From assembly GCA_029240475.1 (NCBI GenBank), contig JAREAF010000095.1, positions 1 through 8,658 of the forward strand: a DNA stretch of 8,658 bases. The letters are read 5' to 3'. A program made the translations under genes and the position numbers. Position 1 is the first letter of the stretch. Each line of letters starts with the position of its first letter. This document shows, piece after piece, positions 1 through 6,870 of the stretch. Under the pieces are notes generated by a model that saw only the letters and a program-made list of their open reading frames with translations, made no database searches and had not been told where the DNA came from. Origin of the DNA: Rhodospirillales bacterium. Its GTDB lineage: Bacteria; Pseudomonadota; Alphaproteobacteria; JAREAF01.

Positions 1-420
1 CGTCGGTGGCTCGCCCATCAAGCCGAGGAGAGCCCCGTGCTGGGTATATAGCGCGCCGCCCATGAGCTGCGTGCCGGGCATGAGCGTGCTGGCCCCGGCG
101 ATCAATCGTTCGGGATCGGCATCGGCAGAGAGGCGGAACAGGGCGCCGATCGAGGCGAGCGCGCTCTGCTCGGCTCGCGTCAGGAGGCTTCGCTCGAGGT
201 CCCGGTAGGCCGGGATCAGGAAGACCGTGGCGACGGCGACGAGGCACAGGAAGATGGCCAGCGCCACACGCTGGCACAAACGGCTGCCGATCATCGCCCA
301 TGGAAGAGAGAGCCTTCCCGCCGGGGGCGCCGCGCGCGCCGCAGCGGCCATGGGCAGCCCCGGGTCCGCTGGAGAAGCCTCCGCCCGCTCGCCTGCGATG
401 ACGCGGCTGAGATCAGTCAT
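1..420 (-). CDS. Membrane-anchored protein, N-terminal part (possible sensor/signalling protein), truncated by window edge
   Basis: The minus frame stays open from the ATG at 420 to the window edge, giving 140 codons with no stop. An in-frame TAA lies five codons upstream of the ATG, so this is the first possible ATG. There is no clear Shine-Dalgarno, so an internal ATG (codon 24 or 43) cannot be excluded. The protein has about 45 cytoplasmic Ala/Pro-rich residues, then one strong transmembrane segment (about residues 50-70, around VALAIFLCLVAVATVFLIP), then RDLERSLLTRAEQSALASIGALF, which starts an extracytoplasmic domain. This layout (short N-tail, TM, amphipathic helix, periplasmic domain) is usual in histidine kinases, diguanylate cyclases and adenylate cyclases. 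No output domain is in the window, so the class cannot be named. It is transcribed away from the 178-bp gap downstream of the agmatine deiminase gene. Confidence 0.7.
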   Translation of the reverse strand, partial: MTDLSRVIAGERAEASPADPGLPMAAAARAAPPAGRLSLPWAMIGSRLCQRVALAIFLCLVAVATVFLIPAYRDLERSLLTRAEQSALASIGALFRLSADADPERLIAGASTLMPGTQLMGGALYTQHGALLGLMGEPPT

Positions 421-598
421 GCAATCTGAAGATTACACTCGATCGAACCCATTCGCAGGATCGGTTAGCACGCTTCCCCTTCGCTCGAAAGCAAATGTTA
501 AAGAACCGGCTTCGAATCGATAATGCCGGCTGATGATTCCTCGTTTCGAATAATATTATGCCGCCGGGTCAGAACCTACCGAGGGCCTATCCGGGAGG
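421..598. other. Intergenic gap with AT-rich patch, likely promoter region of the gene at 1-420
   Basis: This gap lies between the stop of the agmatine deiminase gene and the start of the truncated membrane-protein gene, both on the minus strand. It is noticeably more AT-rich than its flanks (for example taatattat near 551-559), as expected of a promoter region. On the minus strand, TTGCTT followed 18 nt later by TGCTAA (about 465-494) is a possible but weak promoter. A short inverted repeat, ccggc … gccgg, sits around 516-539. No terminator with a T-run and no small gene is evident. Confidence 0.35.
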
Positions 599-1627
599 TC
601 AGGCCGCCGGCTTTCCGGCCGGCTGCTGCTGGGTGATGCAGTGGATTCCGCCGCCGCCATAGACGATCTCGGTAGCCGCCACCTGCACGACCTGGCGATC
701 GGGGAATGCCCGCTGAATGGTGTCGTAAGCGTGGCGGTCCTGCGGGTCCTCGAAGGCCGGTACGATGACCGCGCCATTGGCGATGTAGAAATTGATGTAG
801 GAGAGCGCGAGGCGGCGGCCGCCCTCCATCTGGCGGCGACGCGGCTGCTCGATCGGCAGCACCTCGATCGGCCGGCCCGCGGCATCGGTCGCGGCGCGCA
901 GGCGCTGCAGATTGTCGGACAAGGTGGCGTAGTTGCCGTCCGACGGATCGCTGGATGCAAGCGCCAGGACAAGGCCCGGGCGCGCGAAGCAGGCGACGTT
1001 GTCGATATGGCCGTCGGTGTCATCGTCCTCGACGCCGCCATTGAGCCATAGGAGCTTGCGGACGCCGAGATATTGGCGCAGCAGCTCCTCCATCTCCTCC
1101 CGGCCGAGATCGGGATTGCGGTTGGGGTTGAGCAGGCAGCTTTCGGTCGTCAGCAGGGTGCCTTCGCCGTCGACATGGATGGCTCCGCCCTCCAGGACCA
1201 GGGGAGCTGCGTAGCGCCGCATCCCGAGATGATCCAGGACCGCACGCGCGACCGCGGCGTCGCGCTGGTGATCGGGATACAGGTTGCCCCAGGCGTTCCA
1301 CTTCCAGTCGACGCCCGCCACCTCGCCCGCCGCGTTGATCACGAAGGTCGGCCCGCTGTCCCGGCACCAGGAATCATCGAGCGGGAGCGAGAAGGTGCTC
1401 ACGCCCGGCCCGCATTTGAGCGAGGCCTCGACCACATGCTCGGGGTTGGCGATCATGGTGACCGGCTCGAATTCGGCGATCGCCTGCGCGACCTCCGCAT
1501 AGGCTTCGCGAGCGGCCTCCAGATGCTGGCCGAAGAGAGGCTCGCGGCACGGCCACTGCATCCAGCAGCGCGCATGCGGCGCCCATTCGGGCGGCATGAA
1601 GAATCCGTCTTCGGCGGGCTTGGCCAA
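599..1627 (-). CDS. aguA: Agmatine deiminase (peptidylarginine deiminase-like family)
   Basis: The predicted reaction is hydrolysis of agmatine to N-carbamoylputrescine and ammonia, the first step of the agmatine route to putrescine, in the cytoplasm. Family signatures are all present (numbering for a 342-residue product): WCRDSGP at 87-93, LEGGAIHVDG at 145-154, DTDGHID at 203-209 carrying the active-site His/Asp, and C-terminal GGGGIHC with the expected catalytic Cys near 330. I chose the TTG at 1627 as start. GGGAGG lies 7 nt upstream of it, and a good promoter (1660-1688) has its -10 on top of the alternative TTG at 1663, which would give 354 residues but could not then be transcribed from that promoter. 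Length fits the family. No N-carbamoylputrescine amidohydrolase gene (aguB) is adjacent, although the two are often linked. The family also contains related guanidino-modifying enzymes, so agmatine as substrate is inferred from family membership. Confidence 0.92.
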   Translation of the reverse strand: MAKPAEDGFFMPPEWAPHARCWMQWPCREPLFGQHLEAAREAYAEVAQAIAEFEPVTMIANPEHVVEASLKCGPGVSTFSLPLDDSWCRDSGPTFVINAAGEVAGVDWKWNAWGNLYPDHQRDAAVARAVLDHLGMRRYAAPLVLEGGAIHVDGEGTLLTTESCLLNPNRNPDLGREEMEELLRQYLGVRKLLWLNGGVEDDDTDGHIDNVACFARPGLVLALASSDPSDGNYATLSDNLQRLRAATDAAGRPIEVLPIEQPRRRQMEGGRRLALSYINFYIANGAVIVPAFEDPQDRHAYDTIQRAFPDRQVVQVAATEIVYGGGGIHCITQQQPAGKPAA

Positions 1628-1640
1628 GCGCGATCCTCCC
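1628..1640 (-). promoter_or_regulatory. Ribosome binding site deciding the aguA TTG start
   Basis: On the minus strand GGGAGGATCGCGC directly precedes TTG (1627-1625). GGAGG with a 7-nt spacer is the only strong Shine-Dalgarno near the gene start. The upstream TTG at 1663 has none. This supports the shorter, 342-residue product. Confidence 0.7.
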
Positions 1641-1659
1641 TCGAGCGAGCGCGCGAGGG

Positions 1660-1688
1660 ACAATAAGTGGCGAGGCTATCGTTGGCAA
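1660..1688 (-). promoter_or_regulatory. Predicted sigma-70 type promoter for aguA
   Basis: On the minus strand, TTGCCA (-35, 1688-1683) is followed by a 17-nt spacer and TATTGT (-10, 1665-1660). Each hexamer matches the consensus at four of six positions. Transcription would begin near 1652, leaving a leader of about 25 nt before the TTG at 1627. It lies in the gap after the lipoprotein gene, so aguA can be expressed on its own. Confidence 0.5.
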
Positions 1689-1730
1689 TCGCCCCACCCC
1701 GCCGGAGTGGAGCGTCCGTGTCAGGCCCGA

Positions 1731-2219
1731 TCAGACGGGCGGTTTGGGAGCATCGGCGCTGGCGAGAACGTCCACCGGGCCGGACGCCACGGGCTCGAGC
1801 AGGATGATGGCCGGCGGAAGCGCCGGCTGCTCCAAGAGCGGACCGGCGGCGGCATATTGCAGGGGCAGATGGCCCGGCGCTGGCGGGACCCAGATCGGGC
1901 TTTCCGCGACCGGGTCGGTATCGGGCTCGGTGTGCGCCGAGGCGAGCAAAGTGCGATCCGCATCCGCATCGCGCGGCGCCACCATCTCTATCTCCGGATG
2001 GGGGCCAGGCGCGCAGATCGCCTCGCCCTTGACGAAATTCAGGACGGCGCAGTCCTCCTGCATGACCATGGACAGCCCATGGTCCGAGACGCTCTTGCCG
2101 GACACGGCATAGCTGAAGGCGTCGGCGGCAAAGGAGGCGATGCTGATGGCGGGCGGAACGAGTCCGCAGCCTCCCAGCGCTGTCGCCGACAGCAGCAGCA
2201 ACAATATCCGAAAGGTCAT
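1731..2219 (-). CDS. Small lipoprotein of unknown function
   Basis: The product has 162 residues. The ATG at 2219 is preceded by a G-rich stretch (GGGGGGCGGCGC), and translation opens with a classic lipoprotein signal: MTFR, a run of five leucines, then the lipobox LGGC with Cys18. Gly at +2 argues for outer-membrane rather than inner-membrane retention by the Asp+2 rule, which is established for enterics and inferred here. The frame is open for 29 more codons upstream, but that extension would bury the signal peptide and is Arg-rich, so I rejected it. The mature part has a compact core (residues about 30-70, containing SYAVSGKSVSDH and QEDCAVL…GEAIC with two cysteines that could pair). A Pro/Ala/Glu-rich tail follows and looks disordered. 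I recognise the core as the sort found in uncharacterised alphaproteobacterial proteins but can assign no function. It lies between aspS and aguA on the same strand, with its own candidate promoter. Confidence 0.8.
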   Translation of the reverse strand: MTFRILLLLLSATALGGCGLVPPAISIASFAADAFSYAVSGKSVSDHGLSMVMQEDCAVLNFVKGEAICAPGPHPEIEMVAPRDADADRTLLASAHTEPDTDPVAESPIWVPPAPGHLPLQYAAAGPLLEQPALPPAIILLEPVASGPVDVLASADAPKPPV

Positions 2220-2273
2220 GCGCCGCCCCCCAAGGACGCTACCCCGGTTTGGCCGGAGGTAACGAAGACGGCA

Positions 2274-2302
2274 GGATAAAGGCAGAAATGAGTCAGGCTC
2301 AA
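2274..2302 (-). promoter_or_regulatory. Possible promoter for the lipoprotein gene
   Basis: On the minus strand, TTGAGC (-35, 2302-2297) and TTATCC (-10, 2279-2274) are separated by 17 nt. They sit in the relatively AT-rich 115-bp gap between the aspS stop and the lipoprotein start. Both hexamers are imperfect. No T-run hairpin is visible after aspS, so read-through from aspS is also possible. Confidence 0.35.
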
Positions 2303-2334
2303 GCACAAAACTTAAAGATGCGTTTTACCTAACT

Positions 2335-4122
2335 TTAGCTTTTTGTCTTGGAAGGGGGCAGTGCCAGCCTGATGTGAAGCTCTTTCAGCCGCGCCTCCGG
2401 GACTTCGGCCGGAGCCTGCATCAGCAGATCCTCTGCCTTCTGGTTCATCGGGAAGGCCACCACCTCGCGGATGTTGGGCTCCTCGGCCAGGAGCATGACG
2501 ATCCGGTCGATGCCGGGCGCCGAGCCGCCATGGGGCGGCGCGCCGAATTTGAGCGCGTTCAGCATGCCGCCGAACCGCGCCTCCACCTCCTCCTTCGGAT
2601 AGCCGGCGATGGCGAAGGCCTTGTACATGATTTCGGGCAGGTGATTGCGGATCGCCCCGCTCGACAGCTCCACCCCGTTGCAGACGATGTCGTACTGGAA
2701 GGCCTTGATGGTTAACGGGTCCCGGGTCTCCAGGGCCTCCAGTCCGCCCTGCGGCATGGAGAAGGGGTTGTGGCTGAACTCGACCTTTCCCGTCGCCTCA
2801 TCCAGCTCGTACATCGGGAAGTCGACGATCCAGCAGAAGCGGAAGGCGGTGCGTTCGATCAGGCCGAGGTCCTCGCCAAGCCGGGTTCGGGTGAGCCCGG
2901 CGAGCTTGGCGGCGGCCGTCGGCTGATCGGCGACGAAGAAGACCGAATCCCCCTCCTCCGCCGCGGTCATGGCCTGGATCTGCTCGACGCGGTCCGCCTC
3001 CAGGTTCTTCGCGATCGGGCCCTTTGCGCCGTCGGGAGCGAACTGGATGTAGCCGAGCCCGCCGGCCCCCTGCTCGCGCGCCCACTCGTTCATCTTGTCG
3101 AAAAAGCTGCGCGGCCGGTCGGCGGTGTCCGGCGCGCGGATCGCGCGCACGACCGCGCCCTTCTCCACCGCGCGCGCGAAGAGCCCGAAGCCCGAGCCCC
3201 GGAAGGCGTCCGTCACGTCGACGATGACGAGGGGGTTGCGCAGGTCCGGCTTGTCGCTGCCGTAGCGCAGCATCGCCGTCTCGAACGGGATGCGCGGGAA
3301 GGGCGGCCGCGTGACGCTGCGCCCGCGCGCGAATTCCTCGAACACCCCATGGAGCACCGGCTCGATCGCCGCGAAGACGTCGTCCTGGGTGACGAACGAC
3401 ATCTCGAAATCGAGCTGGTAAAACTCGCCCGGCGAGCGGTCGGCGCGGCTGTCCTCGTCGCGGAAGCAGGGCGCGATCTGGAAATAGCGGTCGAAGCCAG
3501 CGATCATCAATAGCTGCTTGAACTGCTGGGGCGCCTGCGGCAGCGCGTAGAACTTGCCCGGATGCAGGCGGCTCGGCACCAGGAAGTCTCGCGCGCCTTC
3601 GGGCGAGCTGGAGGTCAGGATCGGCGTCTGGAACTCGGTGAAGCCGGCCTCCACCATCCGCCGGCGGATGCTCGCGATGACGTTGGCGCGCAGCAGGATG
3701 TTGGCGTGCACCTTCTCGCGGCGCAGATCGAGGAAGCGGTAGCGCAGCCGGATCTCCTCGCCCGCATGCTCGTCGCTCGCGACCTGCAGCGGCAGGAGGT
3801 CGGCCTCCGATTGCATCTGGAGCTCGCGGACGCGCAGCTCGATCTCGCCGGTCGGCAGCTTGGGATTGACCGTGTCCGAGCTGCGCCGCACCACCTCGCC
3901 GGTGACGGTGATCACGCTCTCGGGCCGCAGCGCTTCCAGGCGCCGGAACAGCTCGCTCGAGCTGTCGGCCACGCATTGCGTGACGCCGTAATGGTCGCGC
4001 AGGTCGATGAAGAGCAGGTTGCCGTGATCGCGCTTGCGGTGAATCCAGCCCGAGAGGCGCACGGTCCGCCCCGCATCATCGGAACGAAGCTGCCCGCAGG
4101 TGTGGGTGCGGTAGGGATGCAT
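2335..4122 (-). CDS. aspS: Aspartyl-tRNA synthetase (probably non-discriminating, Asp/Asn)
   Basis: This class IIb aminoacyl-tRNA synthetase charges tRNA(Asp) with aspartate in the cytosol. The product is 595 residues, the normal bacterial length. In order it shows an N-terminal OB-fold anticodon-binding domain (about 1-105, with GWIHRKRDHG), motif 1 region RYRFLDLRR (128-135), motif 2 FRDED (220-224) continuing RADRSPGEFYQLDFE, the inserted GAD domain typical of bacterial AspRS (about 285-420), and motif 3 GIDRIVMLL with Arg540. The start is the ATG at 4122 because homologues begin at MHPYRTH. The frame stays open to 4200, but that stretch is not protein-like. His33 occupies the position where discriminating enzymes such as E. 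coli have Leu, and Asp83 appears to replace a Lys used for tRNA(Asp) specificity. This suggests the enzyme also makes Asp-tRNA(Asn) for GatCAB; it is inference from known mutants in Pseudomonas AspRS. It is divergent from the transporter and rnd genes. Confidence 0.97.
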   Translation of the reverse strand: MHPYRTHTCGQLRSDDAGRTVRLSGWIHRKRDHGNLLFIDLRDHYGVTQCVADSSSELFRRLEALRPESVITVTGEVVRRSSDTVNPKLPTGEIELRVRELQMQSEADLLPLQVASDEHAGEEIRLRYRFLDLRREKVHANILLRANVIASIRRRMVEAGFTEFQTPILTSSSPEGARDFLVPSRLHPGKFYALPQAPQQFKQLLMIAGFDRYFQIAPCFRDEDSRADRSPGEFYQLDFEMSFVTQDDVFAAIEPVLHGVFEEFARGRSVTRPPFPRIPFETAMLRYGSDKPDLRNPLVIVDVTDAFRGSGFGLFARAVEKGAVVRAIRAPDTADRPRSFFDKMNEWAREQGAGGLGYIQFAPDGAKGPIAKNLEADRVEQIQAMTAAEEGDSVFFVADQPTAAAKLAGLTRTRLGEDLGLIERTAFRFCWIVDFPMYELDEATGKVEFSHNPFSMPQGGLEALETRDPLTIKAFQYDIVCNGVELSSGAIRNHLPEIMYKAFAIAGYPKEEVEARFGGMLNALKFGAPPHGGSAPGIDRIVMLLAEEPNIREVVAFPMNQKAEDLLMQAPAEVPEARLKELHIRLALPPSKTKS

Positions 4123-4323
4123 TTCTGAGGTCTTCTGTGGCTGTCGATGCTCGGCCTTGCGGCCGGCCGGAGGAGGCACGAGAAGCCGCGCCCCTGTCAA
4201 GGCGCGGAGCGCCCGGCGCGCGGTGACTTAGGAAATCTTGCGCGATGGCCGATTTCTTCTCGTTCGCGCCAGGGCCGCCGCGCGCTCTAGCTTGGCGACC
4301 AGGCCGAGCTTCCAGGACGTGCC
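4123..4323. promoter_or_regulatory. Divergent intergenic region between aspS and the EamA transporter
   Basis: Both flanking genes must be expressed from this 201-bp gap. On the minus strand a perfect -35 hexamer, TTGACA (4200-4195), points toward aspS about 75 nt from its ATG. The matching -10 position 17-18 nt downstream is GC-rich (GCCTCC/CCTCCT) and poor, so the promoter call is tentative. A GC-rich palindromic patch ggccggccgg lies at 4161-4170, within the aspS leader. For the plus-strand transporter an AGGA Shine-Dalgarno lies 6 nt before the ATG at 4324, but I found no convincing promoter hexamers. Confidence 0.4.
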
Positions 4324-5337
4324 ATGGCACCTCTAGCCCCTCGCGCATTTCGCCTTTCCGGACCCGCCCTCGCGGTGGCCGCGACCGTGGTGCTGTGGGC
4401 CTCCGCCTTCCCGGGCATCCGAGCGGCGCTGGACGGATTCTCGCCGCTGGGCCTGGCCGCGCTGCGCTTCTCCGTGGCGGGGGCGATCCTTCTCCTGGTG
4501 CAGTCGGTCGCGGGAGGGACGCGTCCGCGGTGGGCCGACCTGCCGCGCATCGCCGCGAGCGGCACGCTCGGCATCGCCGCCTACAACATCGCCTTGAACC
4601 AGGGCGAGCTGACCGTGAGCGCGGGCGCGGCGAGCTTCCTCGTCAACACCGCGCCCCTGTTCACCGCGCTGCTCGCGACGCTGTTCCTGCGCGAGCGCGT
4701 CGGGGCGCGAGGCTGGATCGGAATGGCGATCGGCCTTGCCGGCGCGGGCCTCATCGCCCGCGCCGAGGCGGTCGGCTCGCCGCTCGGCTGGGGCGCGGGC
4801 CTGGTCCTGCTCGCGGCCGCACTGCAGGCCCTCTATTTCGTCTTGATGAAGCCGCTCATCGGGCGCTACGGCCCGCTTCAGGCCACCAGCTTCGCGGTGC
4901 TCGCGGGGGCCGCCGTCCTGTTGCCGTGGCTGCCATCGGCGATCGTGGAAGCGGGGCGGGCTCCCGCCGGAGCGCTCGGGGCGGCTCTGTATCTGGCGGC
5001 GTTCCCGGCGGCGCTGGCCTATCTCCTGTGGAGCTTCGCGTTGCAGCGGATGGCGGCCGCGCGCGCGGCGGCGTGGCTCTATCTGGTTCCGCCCGTGGCC
5101 ACGCTGATCGCCATCGCCTGGCCGGGCGAGATCCCGCCCCCGCAGTCGCTGCTCGGCGGGACCATCGCCCTCGCCGGGGTCCTGCTCGTGCAGTGGCGCA
5201 GCCGCGCCGAGGCCGCGCCTCGCCCTTCCGCACCCGCGCGATCCATGCTAGAGGGCGGCGATGACGGTGATCGCCGACAACCGGGAACTGGCCGAATTCT
5301 GCCGCCTCCAGGCCGACGCCGACTACGTCACGGTTGA
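4324..5337 (+). CDS. EamA/DMT-superfamily transporter
   Basis: This is an inner-membrane drug/metabolite transporter-type permease with two EamA repeats. The first (about residues 13-143) starts VLWASAFPGIRAAL and includes NTAPLFTALLATLFLRE. The second (about 155-291) includes FPAALAYLLWSFALQR and LYLVPPVATLIA. About ten transmembrane helices are visible from hydrophobicity. Family members export amino acids, purines or other metabolites, and the substrate cannot be read from sequence. The ATG at 4324 has AGGA 6 nt upstream. At 337 residues it is longer than the usual roughly 300. The last 25 residues are hydrophilic, Arg/Pro/Gly-rich and translated from the first 77 nt of rnd in another frame, so the tail looks like extension past a lost stop. 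It sits between aspS and rnd, same strand as rnd, and is probably cotranscribed with it. Confidence 0.9.
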   Translation: MAPLAPRAFRLSGPALAVAATVVLWASAFPGIRAALDGFSPLGLAALRFSVAGAILLLVQSVAGGTRPRWADLPRIAASGTLGIAAYNIALNQGELTVSAGAASFLVNTAPLFTALLATLFLRERVGARGWIGMAIGLAGAGLIARAEAVGSPLGWGAGLVLLAAALQALYFVLMKPLIGRYGPLQATSFAVLAGAAVLLPWLPSAIVEAGRAPAGALGAALYLAAFPAALAYLLWSFALQRMAAARAAAWLYLVPPVATLIAIAWPGEIPPPQSLLGGTIALAGVLLVQWRSRAEAAPRPSAPARSMLEGGDDGDRRQPGTGRILPPPGRRRLRHG

Positions 5338-6436
5338 TACCGAGTTCATCCGCGACAACACCTACTGGCCCCAGCTTTGCCTGATCCAGATCGCCGGGCC
5401 CGAGCAAGCGGCGGTGATCGATCCGCTCGCCCCGGGGCTCAACCTTGCGCCGGTGCTGGCGCTGCTGGCCGACCCGAGGGTGCTCAAGGTCTTCCACGCC
5501 GCGCGGCAGGATCTGGAGATCTTCTATCACCTCACCGGCAAGGTGCCCGAGCCGATCTTCGACACGCAGGTCGCGGCCATGGTCTGCGGCTTCGGCGAGC
5601 AGGCGAGCTTCGAGAGCCTGGCGCAGAAGCTGGCCGGGATCGCCATCGACAAGAGCTCGCGCTTCACCGACTGGTCGCACCGGCCGCTGTCGGAGCGGCA
5701 GATCCGCTACGCGCTGGACGACGTGGTGCATCTGCGCCCGATTTATGAGCGGCTCGACCGCCAGCTCGACAAGAACGGCCGCGCCCCCTGGCTGAGCGCG
5801 GAGATGGCCGTCCTCACCGATCCCGCGACCTACCGCATCGACCCGGCCGAGTCCTGGCGGCGCCTCAAGGTGCGCGCGGGCAAGCCGCGGTTCCTCGCCG
5901 TGCTCAAGGAGCTCGCCGCCTGGCGCGAGGAGGAGGCGCAGCGCCGCGACCTGCCGCGCAACCGGCTGATCCGCGACGAGGCGCTGCTCGAGATCGCCGC
6001 GCACATGCCGACGACCATCGACGAGCTCGCCCGCACGCGCGGCCTGTCGCGCGGCACCGCCGAAGGCAAGGTCGGCCAGGGCATCCTCGCCGCCGTGCAG
6101 CGCGCGCTGGCCAAGCCCGAGCGGGACTGGCCCAGGTCGGAGCCCAAGCCCGAGCTGCCCTCCGGCCTCGCCCCGCTCATCGACCTCCTGCGCGTGCTGC
6201 TGAAAACCAAATGCGAGGCCGAGGGCGTGGCGCAGAAGCTGGTCGCCAGCGCCGCGGACCTCGAGCTGATCGCCGCCGACGACGACGCCAAGGTGCCCGC
6301 CCTCTCCGGCTGGCGCCGCACCCTGTTCGGCGAGGACGCGCTCGCTCTCAAGCACGGCGCCCTCGCCCTCACCGCCAAGGGCAAGCGCATCGCCATCATC
6401 CCGGTGAAGCCGGGCGCAAGAGAGGCGGCGGATTAG
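5261..6436 (+). CDS. rnd: Ribonuclease D
   Basis: This 3'-5' exoribonuclease takes part in tRNA 3'-end maturation and trimming of structured RNAs in the cytoplasm. The 391-residue product has the DEDDy exonuclease core: VDTEF with Asp26 and Glu28, FHAARQDLE with Asp84, and YALDD with Tyr150 and Asp154. These are the metal-binding and catalytic residues of the family. HRDC-type helical domains follow (one around residues 209-290, with WREEEAQRRDLPRNRLIRDEAL, and a more degenerate C-terminal one), matching the RNase D domain order. The ATG at 5261 fits homologues, which begin just ahead of YVTVDTEF, and is preceded by GAGGG. The start overlaps the transporter gene by 77 nt in a different frame, implying coupled expression. 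The TAG stop at 6434-6436 interlocks with the stop of the minus-strand 55-residue ORF. Confidence 0.96.
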   Translation: MTVIADNRELAEFCRLQADADYVTVDTEFIRDNTYWPQLCLIQIAGPEQAAVIDPLAPGLNLAPVLALLADPRVLKVFHAARQDLEIFYHLTGKVPEPIFDTQVAAMVCGFGEQASFESLAQKLAGIAIDKSSRFTDWSHRPLSERQIRYALDDVVHLRPIYERLDRQLDKNGRAPWLSAEMAVLTDPATYRIDPAESWRRLKVRAGKPRFLAVLKELAAWREEEAQRRDLPRNRLIRDEALLEIAAHMPTTIDELARTRGLSRGTAEGKVGQGILAAVQRALAKPERDWPRSEPKPELPSGLAPLIDLLRVLLKTKCEAEGVAQKLVASAADLELIAADDDAKVPALSGWRRTLFGEDALALKHGALALTAKGKRIAIIPVKPGAREAAD

Positions 6437-6600
6437 TTCGTCTTTCGGCGAGAAGCCCAAGCTATTCGAATGCCCATCCAAAATCCGATCGCGAGCACGG
6501 TTCCAACCGATCCCCAGAGTTCGAAGCCTCGCAGCCACAACGAGATGAAGAGAAGCGCCAGCAGCCCAATGACTTCATGGCGCGGCAATTTCCCAAGCAT
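6433..6600 (-). CDS. Small (55-residue) two-TM membrane protein, unknown function
   Basis: The minus frame from ATG (6600-6598) to TAA (6435-6433) encodes 55 residues: a short charged N-tail (MLGKLPRHE), a hydrophobic helix (about 10-23), a short turn with Arg/Glu, a second hydrophobic helix (about 30-47), and a basic C-tail ASRRKTN. This is a plausible helical hairpin with a positive C-terminus. An in-frame TGA 13 codons upstream bounds it. Only a weak GGA Shine-Dalgarno is present 8 nt before the ATG. The stop interlocks with that of rnd in the four bases TTAG (6433-6436). Its leader carries one copy of a diverged direct repeat whose other copy precedes the larger membrane-protein gene, and the KL and FW positions line up with that protein's N-terminus after a one-residue gap. 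It may be a genuine small protein or a truncated paralogue. I do not recognise the family. Confidence 0.5.
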   Translation of the reverse strand: MLGKLPRHEVIGLLALLFISLWLRGFELWGSVGTVLAIGFWMGIRIAWASRRKTN

Positions 6601-6613
6601 GTTCGGAGTCCAA

Positions 6614-6647
6614 TTCAGTTCCTCAGTTGCACGACTTCACAACTGAA
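6614..6647 (-). promoter_or_regulatory. Leader with mutually exclusive hairpins ahead of the 55-residue ORF
   Basis: On the plus strand, TCAGTTG (6623-6629) pairs perfectly with CAACTGA (6640-6646) across a 10-nt loop. TTCAGTT (6614-6620) pairs perfectly with AACTGAA (6641-6647) across 20 nt. Both use the same right-hand arm, so in the minus-strand transcript only one can form. The region is about 15-45 nt ahead of the ATG, and GAGGAA lies within it. The pairing is seen in the sequence. Any attenuation or start-site masking role is inference. Confidence 0.35.
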
Positions 6648-6657
6648 CTCTGTGCGA

Positions 6658-6741
6658 TCTGCGTGCGAGTGTCAGCACGCCCGATGTTGCTACCACCGAT
6701 TCACATCCGCGCGAGTTAAGATTGCTGCAAGAGCAGCATAC
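6658..6741 (-). repeat. Diverged direct repeat, copy A (upstream of the 55-residue ORF)
   Basis: A 28-bp core (6670-6697) matches 7724-7751 at 26 of 28 positions, including the 16 identical bases cgatgttgctaccacc. Similarity continues weakly on both sides: tctgc on the left, then ttcac, gcgcg, attgct and gag-rich sequence on the right, giving roughly 85 bp overall with small gaps. The core ends 69 nt before the ATG of the minus-strand ORF. A small hairpin, tgctgc aaga gcagca, lies at 6723-6738. Confidence 0.7.
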
Positions 6742-6870
6742 ACGAAGCAATTTGAGTGGAGGAGCGTTCATCAGCATTGAATGCGCTGTGCGTGCGGCGC
6801 AGCCGTTCGGCCGTGGCGCGCGGCCTTGAAGCTCGTCCTCGCCAGAAGGCAAGTGAGCCATAATCTCAAT

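Noticed and set aside
2220..2306. Extended start of the lipoprotein gene
   Set aside because: It would place 29 Arg-rich residues before a clear signal peptide and lipobox.
2770..3976. Long open frames (247 codons plus, 392 codons minus) within aspS
   Set aside because: These are shadows of aspS. Composition is dominated by Arg, Ala and Gly and no motifs are seen, while the aspS frame carries all class II motifs.
4856..6538. A 560-codon open minus frame opposite the transporter and rnd
   Set aside because: It is antisense to two well-supported genes, is Arg/Gly/Ala/Leu-rich without domain pattern, and long antisense frames are normal in GC-rich coding DNA.
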